Origin: an uncultured Massilia sp.
GTDB taxonomy: Bacteria; Pseudomonadota; Gammaproteobacteria; Burkholderiales; Burkholderiaceae
Direction: 5' to 3'
DNA: 17,531 nt
Assembly (NCBI GenBank): GCA_946886065.1
Contig: CAMPHU010000086.1
Location: forward strand, 1 to 17,531
Of this stretch, positions 6,783 to 14,267 are shown in pieces. The position numbers and the translations under genes are program-made. Each line of letters begins with the position of its first letter. The first letter of the stretch is position 1. The notes under the pieces were generated by a model. That model searched no databases, was not told where the DNA came from, and was given only the letters and a program-made list of their open reading frames with translations.

Positions 6783-9596
6783 ATGAGAATGCTCGTCATC
6801 CTGGCCGCCCTGCTGCTGGCCTCCTTATCCGCCCCCGCCATGTCCCAACCTCCTATTCCTCTGCCCGTGGTCGCCTACGATAAATACATTCTCCCCAATG
6901 GCCTGCAGGTGATCCTGGTCGAAGACCGGCGCCTGCCCATCGCCGCCGTCAACCTGTGGTACCACGTCGGTCCGGCCAACGAGGCGCCCGGCCTGACCGG
7001 CTTCGCCCACCTGTTCGAGCACATGATGTTCGCCGCCACCCGCCACATCCCGCGCGGCCTGGCCGACCGCCTGCTCGAAGGCGCGGGCGCGACCGACAGC
7101 AACGGCAGCACCGACCTCGACCGCACCAACTACTACGACACCGTGCCCTCGAACCAGCTGGAGCTGGCGCTGTGGGTGCATGCCGACCGCATGGGCTACC
7201 TGCTGGACGTGCTCGACCAGAAGGCCCTCACCAACCAGCAGGACGTGGTGCGCAACGAGCGCCGCGAAAGCGTCGAGAGCGAACCCTACGGTATCGTCGA
7301 GGAAGCCCTGTCGCACGCCCTCTTCCCCAAGGGCCACCCCTACTACGCCTCGGTGATCGGTTCGCATGCCGATATCCAGAGCGCGCGCCTGGAAGACGTG
7401 CGCCAGTTCTTCGCCCGCTACTACGGCCCGAACAACGCCAGCCTGGTGATCGCCGGCGACATCGACAAGGCGAAGACCCGCGCCCTGGTCGAGCGCTACT
7501 TCGGCAGCTTCCGGCGCAGCCCGCCGGTGGCGCGTCCGAGCGTGGCGACGCCGCCCATCACCAGCGAGCGGCGCGTGGTGGTGCCCGACCGCGTGGAGCT
7601 GCCGCGCGTGTTCATGGGCTGGCTCACGCCGCCGGCCTACCAGGCGGGCGATATCGAACTGGCCGTGGCCGCCCACATCCTGGGCGGCGGCAAGTCGAGC
7701 CGGCTGTACAAGTCGCTGGTCTACGAGCGCCAGATCGCACAGGACGTGGACGCGGCCCAGAACTCCTATGGACTCACTTCGACCTTCGTGATCGACGTCA
7801 CCGCGCGTGCCGGCCACACGGCGCGCGAACTGGAAGAAGCGGTCGACGCCGAACTGGCCCAGCTGCGCGACGCCGGCCCCTCCGAGCGCGAAGTCGAGCG
7901 CGCCCGCAACAGCATCGAGACCGCCCTGCTGTCCTCGATCGAGAAGCTGGGCGGCGACGGCCTGGCCGACCAGCTCAACCACTACAACCAGTACACGGGC
8001 GATCCGGGCTACCTGCCCAAGGACCTGGAGCGCCTGCGCCGCGTGGACGCCGCGGCCGTGCGGCGCGCGGTGCAGACCTGGCTCAAGCAGAGCGCACGCG
8101 CGGTGGTGACCGGCATTCCCGGCACGCCGGTGATCGACGACCCGCGCCCGCCCAGGAAGAAACCGGGCCCCGCCGCCAAACCGCGCGCGCAGCAGCACAT
8201 CAATGCGGACGAGCCATGGCGCGCCACGCCGCCCAAGGCCGGGCCGGCGCCCGCGTTCACGCTGCCGCAAGGGGAGTCCTTCAAGCTGGCCAACGGCTTG
8301 ACCGTGATCCACCACCACAACCCGGCCCTGCCCCTGGTGTCGGCCCAGCTGGTACTACGCAGCGGCAGCGCGGCCAACCCCGCGCGCCTGCCCGGCCTGG
8401 CCGGCTTCACGGCGCAGATGCTGGAGGAAGGCACGGCCACCCGCAGCGCGCCCCAGATCGCCGACGAGCTGGCCCAGCTGGGCGCCTTCATGGACAGCGC
8501 CACCAGCGCCGACGCCTCCAGCGTCTCGCTGCTGGCGCTGCGCTCCACCTTCGCCCAGGCGCTCGAGATCATGGCCGACGTGGTGCAGCGCCCGGCCTTC
8601 CCCAATGCCGAGGTCGAGCGCCAGCGCGCCGACCGGCTGGGTGAACTGATCCAGCAGCGCGAGGAACCGGACATGGTGGCCGCGGTGGCCGCCGCCGGCG
8701 CGCTGTACGGCGCGCGCCATCCGAAAGGCTACGGCCAGCTCGGCACCGAACAGGCGATCCGCGCCACCACCCGCGACGATATCCATGCGTTCTGGCGCCG
8801 CCACTACGTGCCCTCGAACGCGGCCCTGGTGGTGAGCGGCCACCTCGCCCTGGGCGAGCTGCGCGCGCTGGCCGAGGCGCGCTTCGGCGCCTGGCAAGGC
8901 GAAGCCGCGCCGCCCGCCGCGGCCGGCGCTCCCGCCACCACGCGCGCGCGCCTGGTGCTGGTCGACCAGCCCGGCGCCGGCCAGACGGCGCTGCGCGTCA
9001 CCAGCATCGCCGCGGCGCGCGACACGCCCGACTATGCGGCCCTGCAAGTGATGAACGGCGCGCTGGGCGGCATGTTCTCGAGCCGGCTCAACAACAACCT
9101 GCGCGAGACCAAGGGCTATACCTACGGCGTCTACTCGGCCTTCCGCCTCGACCGGTCGCCCGGCCCCTTCATCATCGCCGGCAACGTGGAGCGCGCCTTC
9201 ACCGGCGCCTCGGTGCGCGAGATCTTCGGCGAGGTGCGCGCCATGCGCGACCAGCCGCTGCCGCCTGAAGAGCTGGCGGCGGCGCGCGACGCCCAGCTGC
9301 TGTCGCTGCCCGGCCAGTTCGAGACCAGCAGCGAAGTCGGCGCCAGCCTGGCCGAACTGTTCGTGTACGGGCTGCCGCCCGACTGGTACGCCGGCCTGCC
9401 GCGCCGCTTCGCGCAGGTCGACGCGGCCCAGGTGCAGCAGGCGGCGCGCACCTGGCTCGCGCCCGGCAAGCTGGTGGTGGTCGCCGTCGGCGAGCGCAGG
9501 AAGATCCTGCCGCAACTGCAGGCGCTCGAACTGGGCGCGCCGGAAATGCGCGACGAGGACGGGCAGCTCGTGCTCAAGAAGGAGGCAAGCAAGTAG
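6783..9596 (+). CDS. Exported M16 family zinc metallopeptidase, two fused M16 halves
   Basis: A 937-residue peptidase of the pitrilysin/processing-peptidase family, likely acting in the periplasm on peptides or unfolded proteins. A signal peptide (MRMLVILAALLLASLSAPAMS) precedes the first M16 half. That half has the inverted zinc motif H76-L-F-E79-H80 and the third ligand E159 in RNERRES, followed by an M16_C domain (about 200-400). A Pro/Lys/Ala-rich linker (about 460-500) leads to a second M16 half whose equivalent motif is A544-Q-M-L-E548, so it has no zinc site and should be a structural half, as in PqqL-like and other fused M16 proteins. An ATG ten codons upstream is less likely: the chosen ATG has GGAG 7 bases before it and starts the signal peptide directly. 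A TATCAT at 6749-6754 could be a -10 box, but I see no -35. Confidence 0.92.
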   Translation: MRMLVILAALLLASLSAPAMSQPPIPLPVVAYDKYILPNGLQVILVEDRRLPIAAVNLWYHVGPANEAPGLTGFAHLFEHMMFAATRHIPRGLADRLLEGAGATDSNGSTDLDRTNYYDTVPSNQLELALWVHADRMGYLLDVLDQKALTNQQDVVRNERRESVESEPYGIVEEALSHALFPKGHPYYASVIGSHADIQSARLEDVRQFFARYYGPNNASLVIAGDIDKAKTRALVERYFGSFRRSPPVARPSVATPPITSERRVVVPDRVELPRVFMGWLTPPAYQAGDIELAVAAHILGGGKSSRLYKSLVYERQIAQDVDAAQNSYGLTSTFVIDVTARAGHTARELEEAVDAELAQLRDAGPSEREVERARNSIETALLSSIEKLGGDGLADQLNHYNQYTGDPGYLPKDLERLRRVDAAAVRRAVQTWLKQSARAVVTGIPGTPVIDDPRPPRKKPGPAAKPRAQQHINADEPWRATPPKAGPAPAFTLPQGESFKLANGLTVIHHHNPALPLVSAQLVLRSGSAANPARLPGLAGFTAQMLEEGTATRSAPQIADELAQLGAFMDSATSADASSVSLLALRSTFAQALEIMADVVQRPAFPNAEVERQRADRLGELIQQREEPDMVAAVAAAGALYGARHPKGYGQLGTEQAIRATTRDDIHAFWRRHYVPSNAALVVSGHLALGELRALAEARFGAWQGEAAPPAAAGAPATTRARLVLVDQPGAGQTALRVTSIAAARDTPDYAALQVMNGALGGMFSSRLNNNLRETKGYTYGVYSAFRLDRSPGPFIIAGNVERAFTGASVREIFGEVRAMRDQPLPPEELAAARDAQLLSLPGQFETSSEVGASLAELFVYGLPPDWYAGLPRRFAQVDAAQVQQAARTWLAPGKLVVVAVGERRKILPQLQALELGAPEMRDEDGQLVLKKEASK

Positions 9597-9642
9597 GCCC
9601 AAAAGCGGCTCGATGAGCGACCGTTGCGCGGATGCCTAAGGC

Positions 9643-9659
9643 TTACAAAGGATTACAAA
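9643..9659. promoter_or_regulatory. Direct repeat TTACAAA-N3-TTACAAA upstream of the glycosidase operon
   Basis: Two copies of TTACAAA lie exactly 10 bases apart, one helical turn, in the only AT-rich stretch between the M16 gene and the first glycosidase, about 90 bases before its start. Tandem half-sites spaced one turn apart are typical of OmpR/PhoB-type response regulators. The regulator is unknown, and I could not find a clear -35/-10 pair beside it. The rest of this 153-bp gap shows nothing else I can support. Confidence 0.3.
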
Positions 9660-9749
9660 TGCGCCCGCTTTCCGCTTGCAAGGCCGCGGCTTTGGCAGGA
9701 TGATGAATCTGCCGGTGCGCATTCAGGCCGCCGGATTCGGGGGCACGCC

Positions 9750-10952
9750 ATGCAGAGCTTCTTGTTTGCGACCGGGATCGAAGGCAGCTATCCCGTCGTC
9801 ACCGGGCGCGACGGCGCCTCCCTGCGTATCGACGAAATGGAGAAGACCGGCCATTACCGGCACTGGAAGGACGACCTGGGCCTGGTCAGCTCGCTGGGCA
9901 TCGATGCGCTGCGCTACGGGCCGCCCTACTACCGGGTGCACCAGGGACCGGGACGCTACGACTGGGACTTCACCGACGAGGTGTTCGCCGATATCCAGCG
10001 CCGCGGCATCAAGCCCATCGTCGACCTGTGCCACTTCGGCCTGCCGGACTGGCTGGGCAACTTCCAGAACCCCGAGTTTCCCCAGTTTTTCACGGAATAC
10101 GCCGAAGCCTTCGCGCGGCGCTATCCCTGGGTGGAACTGTACACCCCGATCAACGAAATCTACATCACCGCCAAGTTCTCGGCCCACGAAGGCCTGTGGA
10201 ACGAGCGGTTGAAGTCCGACCGGACCTTCGTCAACGCGATCCGCAACCTGGCCAGGGCGAACATCCTGGCCACCGAGGCGATCATGCGTATCCAGCCCAA
10301 CGCCAAGTTCATCCAGAGCGAATCTTCCGAGTACTTCCATCCCAGCGGTCCCGAAGCCATGGAAGTGGCGCGCCACATGAACGAGCTGCGCTTCCTGGCC
10401 CTGGACCTGACCTATGGCCACGACGTCTCCGGCAGGATGTACGAATACCTGTTCGACCACGGCATGAAGCGCGAGGACTATCATTTCTTCCTCAACCGCA
10501 ACGTCAAGCCTGTCTGCATCATGGGCAACGACTACTATGCCACCAACGAACACGTGATCCATCCGGACGGCAGCACCGGCTCCTGCGAACTGTTCGGCTA
10601 CTACGTGATCACCCAGCAGTATTACCACCGCTACCGCATCCCCGTGATGCACACCGAGACCAACAACCGCGACGCCGGCACCGGCGAAAAGGATGGCTGC
10701 GCCTGGCTCGAGAAGCAGTGGTCGAACCTGGTGAGGCTGAAGACCGACGGCGTGCCCATCCTCGGCTTCACCTGGTACAGCCTGGTCGACCAGGTGGACT
10801 GGGACAGCGCCCTCACCATCGACGCCGGCACCGTCAACCAGTACGGCCTGTGCGACCTGGAGCGGCGCGTGCGGCCGGTCGGCGAGGCCTACCGCGACCT
10901 GATCCATACCTGGCGCCACCGCGTGCGCAACGATTTCATTTGCCTGCACTGA
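9750..10952 (+). CDS. Family 1 glycoside hydrolase-like protein, copy A
   Basis: A 400-residue predicted (beta/alpha)8-barrel glycosidase without a signal peptide, probably cytoplasmic; the substrate is unknown. Landmarks of GH1 are recognisable but altered: FATGIEGSYP (6-15) for the N-terminal Q-E-G region, LCHFGLPDW (93-101) for the HHFDLPLW block, TPINEI (132-137) for TFNEP with acid/base E136, HTETNN (301-306) for ITENG with nucleophile E303, and GFTWYSLVDQVDWD (339-352) for the WSLxDNFEW block. It is shorter than classical GH1 enzymes (about 450-480). It resembles a group often annotated as beta-glucosidase or family 1 glycosylhydrolase that occurs beside dehydrogenases. The ATG at 9750 is chosen because copy B starts at the matching position; a GGGGGC lies 7 bases upstream. 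First gene of a three-gene operon. Confidence 0.88.
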   Translation: MQSFLFATGIEGSYPVVTGRDGASLRIDEMEKTGHYRHWKDDLGLVSSLGIDALRYGPPYYRVHQGPGRYDWDFTDEVFADIQRRGIKPIVDLCHFGLPDWLGNFQNPEFPQFFTEYAEAFARRYPWVELYTPINEIYITAKFSAHEGLWNERLKSDRTFVNAIRNLARANILATEAIMRIQPNAKFIQSESSEYFHPSGPEAMEVARHMNELRFLALDLTYGHDVSGRMYEYLFDHGMKREDYHFFLNRNVKPVCIMGNDYYATNEHVIHPDGSTGSCELFGYYVITQQYYHRYRIPVMHTETNNRDAGTGEKDGCAWLEKQWSNLVRLKTDGVPILGFTWYSLVDQVDWDSALTIDAGTVNQYGLCDLERRVRPVGEAYRDLIHTWRHRVRNDFICLH

Positions 10953-10964
10953 CGGAGGCGGGCA

Positions 10965-12167
10965 ATGCAGCGCTTCCTGTTCGCGACAGGGATCGAAGGC
11001 AGCTATCCGGTCGTCAGCGGGCGCGACGGCCTGGACCTGCGCGTCGACGAGATGGAAAAGACCGGCCACTACCGGCGCTGGAAGGACGACCTGCGCCTGG
11101 TGCGCGCGCTCGGGATCGACGCCCTGCGCTGCGGCCCGCCCTACTACAAGGTGCACCTGGGCCCGGGCCGCTACGACTGGGACTTCGCGGACACCTTCTT
11201 CGCCGAGGTCCAGCACCTGCATATCAAGCCGATCGTCGACCTCTGCCACTTCGGCCTGCCTGACTGGCTGGGCAATTTCCAGAACCCGGAGTTTGCCCAT
11301 TTCTTCGCCGAATATGCGGGCGCCTTCGCGCAGCGCTTTCCCTGGGTCGAGCTGTACACCCCGATCAACGAAATCTACGTCACCGCCAAGTTCTCGGCCC
11401 ACGAAGGCCTGTGGAACGAGCGCCTGCGCTCGGACCGCGCCTTCGTCACCGCCATCAAGCACCTGGCCAAGGCCAATATCCTGGCCACCGAGGCGATCCT
11501 GAAGGTCCAGCCCACGGCCAGGTTCATCCAGAGCGAATCCTCGGAATACTTCCACCCCTGCGGGCCGGAAGCCGTGAGCGTGGCCAGGCACATGAACGAC
11601 ATGCGCTTCCTGGCCCTGGACCTCACCTACGGCCACGACGTCTACGCCAGGATGTACGAGTTCCTGCTCGACAATGGAATGACGCGCGACGAGTACCATT
11701 TCTTCCTCGACCGCAGCGTCAAGCCGGTCTGCATCATGGGCAACGACTACTACGCCACCAACGAGCACATCGTCTACCCGGACGGCAGCACCTTCGTGTG
11801 CGAGATGTTCGGCTACTACGTCATCACCCAGCAGTACTACGACCGCTACCGCATCCCGGTGATGCACACCGAAACCAACAACCGCGACGCCGGCAACGGC
11901 GAAAAAGACGCCCGCGTGTGGCTGGAGAAGCAGTGGTCGAACCTGCTGCGCCTGAAGGCCGACGGCGTGCCCATCCTCGGCTTCACCTGGTACAGCCTGG
12001 TCGACCAGGTCGACTGGGACAGCTCGCTCGCCGTCGACGCCGGCAACGTCAACCGCTACGGCCTGTGCGACCTGGAGCGCCGGGTGCGCCCGGTGGGCGA
12101 GGCCTACCGCGACCTGATCCATACATGGAAGCACCGGATCAGCAACGATTTCATCTGCCTGCGCTAG
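10965..12167 (+). CDS. Family 1 glycoside hydrolase-like protein, copy B
   Basis: A 400-residue paralogue of the gene just upstream, about 81 % identical by hand count. It keeps the same catalytic pair, E136 in TPINEI and E303 in HTETNN, and the same GFTWYSLVDQVDWD block. Differences cluster at 75-87 (DTFFAEVQHLHI here against DEVFADIQRRGI in copy A), around 226-252, and around 269-281. C56 replaces Y56 next to GPPYY. The clusters could alter substrate pocket, partner surface or stability. The ATG follows GGAGG by 6 bases, a stronger ribosome site than that of copy A, and lies 12 bases after the stop of copy A. The dehydrogenase starts 2 bases after its stop, so all three genes should be cotranscribed. 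Confidence 0.88.
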   Translation: MQRFLFATGIEGSYPVVSGRDGLDLRVDEMEKTGHYRRWKDDLRLVRALGIDALRCGPPYYKVHLGPGRYDWDFADTFFAEVQHLHIKPIVDLCHFGLPDWLGNFQNPEFAHFFAEYAGAFAQRFPWVELYTPINEIYVTAKFSAHEGLWNERLRSDRAFVTAIKHLAKANILATEAILKVQPTARFIQSESSEYFHPCGPEAVSVARHMNDMRFLALDLTYGHDVYARMYEFLLDNGMTRDEYHFFLDRSVKPVCIMGNDYYATNEHIVYPDGSTFVCEMFGYYVITQQYYDRYRIPVMHTETNNRDAGNGEKDARVWLEKQWSNLLRLKADGVPILGFTWYSLVDQVDWDSSLAVDAGNVNRYGLCDLERRVRPVGEAYRDLIHTWKHRISNDFICLR

Positions 12168-12169
12168 CC

Positions 12170-12922
12170 ATGGAGATGCAGGGAAAAGTCGTGATCGTCA
12201 GCGGCGCCACCTCCGGCATCGGCCGCGCGGTGGCCCTGCGCTTCGCCCGCGAAGGCGCGCGCGTCCTCCTCCTCGGGCTGGACGACACGCGCGGCCAGGA
12301 CGTGCAGACGGCCCTGCAGCTGCAGGGCGCGGCCGACTGCTTCTACCGGCGCACCGACGTGAGCGGGTCCGGCGCGGTGCAGGCCGCCGTGGAAGAGGCC
12401 GTGGCGCGCTGGGGCCGGGTGGACGTGCTGGTGAATAACGCCGCCGTCATGCACAACGGCGCCCTGGTCGACATGAGCGAGGCCGACTGGGACAAGACCA
12501 TGGCGGTCAACCTGAAGGGGCCCTTCCTGCTCGTCAAGCACGCGCTGCCGGCCATGCCGCCGGGAGCGGCCATCGTCAACATCTCCTCGGTGCATGCGGT
12601 CGCGACCGACGCCCACAGCACGGCCTACTCCGCCAGCAAGGGCGGGCTGGAAGCCTTTACGCGCGCGCTCGCGCTCGAATGCCATCCGCGCAAGATACGG
12701 GTGAACGCGCTGCGCCTGGGCGCGGTCGATACGCCCATGCTCTGGAATAACCCGGACGTGCGCTCGGGCGAGGAAAAGATCGATCCGGACGAGGTGGCGT
12801 CCACCGGCGAGGTGGCGGAACTGGTCTTGTTCCTGGCGAGCGCGCGCGCGCAATCGGTGACCGGCGCCGTGCTCACCGCCGACGGCGGCCGCTTGCCCAT
12901 CCTCGGCAGCCACGCGCATTAG
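12170..12922 (+). CDS. Short-chain dehydrogenase/reductase (SDR), third gene of the glycosidase operon
   Basis: A 250-residue classical SDR, an NAD(P)-dependent oxidoreductase, probably cytoplasmic. It has a Rossmann fold with the cofactor loop SGATSGIGRA (11-20), NNAAV (89-93, canonical NNAG varied), N114 in AVNLKG, S140 in ISSVHA, and the Y153-S-A-S-K157 catalytic motif. The acidic or basic cofactor selector is not obvious (LGLDDTRG, with D38, D39 after beta-2, favours NAD). The ATG at 12170 is 2 bases after the stop of glycosidase B and has no good ribosome site of its own, so translation is probably coupled. An ATG two codons later is possible, since MQGKVVIV is a typical SDR start. Context suggests oxidation or reduction of the sugar or aglycone released by the glycosidases; that is inference. 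Confidence 0.88.
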   Translation: MEMQGKVVIVSGATSGIGRAVALRFAREGARVLLLGLDDTRGQDVQTALQLQGAADCFYRRTDVSGSGAVQAAVEEAVARWGRVDVLVNNAAVMHNGALVDMSEADWDKTMAVNLKGPFLLVKHALPAMPPGAAIVNISSVHAVATDAHSTAYSASKGGLEAFTRALALECHPRKIRVNALRLGAVDTPMLWNNPDVRSGEEKIDPDEVASTGEVAELVLFLASARAQSVTGAVLTADGGRLPILGSHAH

Positions 12923-12958
12923 AGCGCCCAATAGAACCCTCAGGGCAAGGGATGCGGC

Positions 12959-14137
12959 TCAGCTGCAAGTACGGAAACCGACGAACATGTCGCTGCGCCC
13001 TGGCGCGTAGAAATTGCGGAAGGCGGCCGAGCGCAGACGCCCGGGCGTGGCGAAGGATGCGCCGCGCAGCACCTGGTGGGTGCCGAAATAAGGCGCCGAA
13101 TATTCGCGGTAGGCGTCCGGCGCAAAGCCCGGGAAGGGGGTGAAAGGCGATGCCGTCCATTCCCACAGCCCGCCCCAGCGGAAACCCGGATGCGCCGCCG
13201 CACGCACCCACTCGGCCTCGCCGGGCAGGCGCCGTTCCGCCCAGGCGCAATAGGCCTGCGCCTCGTACAGGCTGACATGGCGCACCGGCTCCGTCTCCAC
13301 CAGGGGACAGGGCCGGCCGAAGCGCAGGGCATACCAGGCTTCGCCCTCGCGCCGCCAGCCCCGTGGCGCCTGCGCCTGCTGCTGCGCCAGCCAGGCGCGG
13401 CCCGCCTCGCTCCAGAAGCGCGGCTCGCGGTAGCCGCCGGCAGCGATGAAGCGAATGTAGTCGGCATTGCTCACCAGCGCGGCATCGATGCGGAACGGCG
13501 CCAGCTCGCAGGCCTGCGCCCATTTCTCGTTGTCGAACACGAAACCGCTGCCGGGCCGGCTGCCCAGTTCGACCGCACCGCCATCGAAGTGGAGCTCGCC
13601 CGCTGCGGCACTTGGGGCCTGGGGCGCGGGCTCCCTCCCCGGCCAGGGCAGGCCCAGGGTCTGCAAGGTATAGGCGAAGGCTTCGCCATGCATGTCTTCG
13701 TGCGCCAGGGCCAGGCGGTAGAAATAAAGGGCGGCGTCGCTGTGTTCTTCCTTCGCCAGCCTTGCCAGTACGCCGTCGAGCACGGCGCGGCAATAGGCCT
13801 TGACCTCGCCCGCCGCCGGCAGGCCGAGCGACCAGCGGGTAGCGTGCGCGATGGTGTTGGAATCGAACCAGGCGTCGCTGCCGGCCAGCAGCGAAGGGCG
13901 CAGGGCCGCTTCCGGCGCGCTCGACCTTGCGCCGCGCAGGAGGTACCACTCGGCGAACCAGGCGATGTGTCCCAGTTCCCACAGGGGCGGATTCACGATG
14001 GGCAGCAGGGGCACCCTGGAGGGATCGTCCATGCCGGCCTCGGCGAAGCGATCGAAGAAGGCCAGGGTGCGCGCGCGGGCGTCTTGCAGCGCAAGGGCCA
14101 GCGCATCCGGCGCGGCGGTTCGAAACGAGGCGTTCAT
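12959..14137 (-). CDS. senA: SenA/EgtB-type non-haem iron enzyme (probable selenoneine synthase)
   Basis: A 392-residue protein with an N-terminal DinB-like four-helix domain (about 10-165) and a C-terminal FGE-sulfatase domain (about 180-392), the architecture of the iron enzymes that join sulfur or selenium to the imidazole of hercynine. The three-histidine iron site is seen as H57 in WELGHIAWF and H146/H150 in HEDMHGE. The FGE part has GFVFDNEKWA, LPGEAEWVRAA, LWEWTASPFTPFPGF and FVGFRTC. The NPPLWELGH block and the YSAPYFGTHQVLRGA ending resemble proteins named SenA more than EgtB, which usually has WHLAH. No senB, senC, egtD or other pathway partner is in the window, so EgtB or another thiol-transfer activity stays possible. 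It is divergent from the ArsR gene. The ribosome site (GAAAG, about 9 bases upstream) is weak. Confidence 0.75.
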   Translation of the reverse strand: MNASFRTAAPDALALALQDARARTLAFFDRFAEAGMDDPSRVPLLPIVNPPLWELGHIAWFAEWYLLRGARSSAPEAALRPSLLAGSDAWFDSNTIAHATRWSLGLPAAGEVKAYCRAVLDGVLARLAKEEHSDAALYFYRLALAHEDMHGEAFAYTLQTLGLPWPGREPAPQAPSAAAGELHFDGGAVELGSRPGSGFVFDNEKWAQACELAPFRIDAALVSNADYIRFIAAGGYREPRFWSEAGRAWLAQQQAQAPRGWRREGEAWYALRFGRPCPLVETEPVRHVSLYEAQAYCAWAERRLPGEAEWVRAAAHPGFRWGGLWEWTASPFTPFPGFAPDAYREYSAPYFGTHQVLRGASFATPGRLRSAAFRNFYAPGRSDMFVGFRTCS

Positions 14138-14177
14138 GGCAGGCTTTCAGGCGGGGTCTTGACGCCCCGGGATGTCC

Positions 14178-14206
14178 ATTATCGGCCGGGATCCGGCAAA
14201 AACCAA
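14178..14206 (-). promoter_or_regulatory. Candidate sigma70 promoter of the SenA-like gene
   Basis: On the minus strand, TTGGTT (14206-14201) and GATAAT (14183-14178, 5 of 6 matches) are 17 bases apart. Transcription would start near 14171, giving a leader of about 34 bases to the ATG at 14137. It is back to back with the arsR promoter but does not overlap the palindromic operator. Confidence 0.5.
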
Positions 14207-14217
14207 GCACGCGGCCC

Positions 14218-14246
14218 TTGCTGCTTCCGATGGCTTCATCTAACAT
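14218..14246 (+). promoter_or_regulatory. Candidate sigma70 promoter of the arsR-CDF operon
   Basis: TTGCTG (14218-14223) and TAACAT (14241-14246) are separated by 17 bases. Transcription should begin near 14253, inside the palindrome, leaving a leader of only about 10 bases before the first ATG (14263) or 19 before the second (14272). The -10 box overlaps the left arm of the inverted repeat, as expected for a repressed promoter. Confidence 0.55.
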
Positions 14247-14267
14247 GTGAACAATTCTTCACATGTT
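14242..14267. promoter_or_regulatory. Perfect 10-bp inverted repeat, probable ArsR/SmtB operator
   Basis: The arms AACATGTGAA (14242-14251) and TTCACATGTT (14258-14267) are exact reverse complements around a 6-base spacer. It contains TGAA-N6-TTCA, similar in layout to the 12-2-12 operators of SmtB/CzrA-type zinc sensors. It overlaps the predicted -10, the start point and the first possible ATG of the regulator gene, so binding would block its own operon. A further partial half-site, TATGAACA, follows at 14271-14278. Confidence 0.75.

Larger units (their letters stand above)
9750..12167 (+). repeat. Tandem gene duplication of the GH1-like glycosidase
   Basis: The proteins of 9750-10952 and 10965-12167 are both 400 residues and align without a gap. 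I count about 75 differences, so about 81 % identity. Catalytic glutamates and surrounding motifs are identical in both. Only 12 bases separate the copies. Differences are spread along the chain and include many silent changes at DNA level, so the duplication is not recent. Confidence 0.9.

Noticed and set aside
9723..12134. 803-codon open frame antisense to both glycosidase genes
   Set aside because: The product repeats itself because the genes beneath are duplicated, and it shows no recognisable domain; the + strand frames have conserved catalytic motifs and ribosome sites.
9750..12167. The duplicated region as an insertion sequence or composite transposon
   Set aside because: There are no terminal inverted repeats, target duplications or transposase, and the repeat unit is exactly one gene.
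12923..12958. Terminator between the SDR and senA genes
   Set aside because: Only short imperfect pairings (GCCC with GGGC, CCCT with AGGG) and no T-run are visible in this 36-bp convergent gap.
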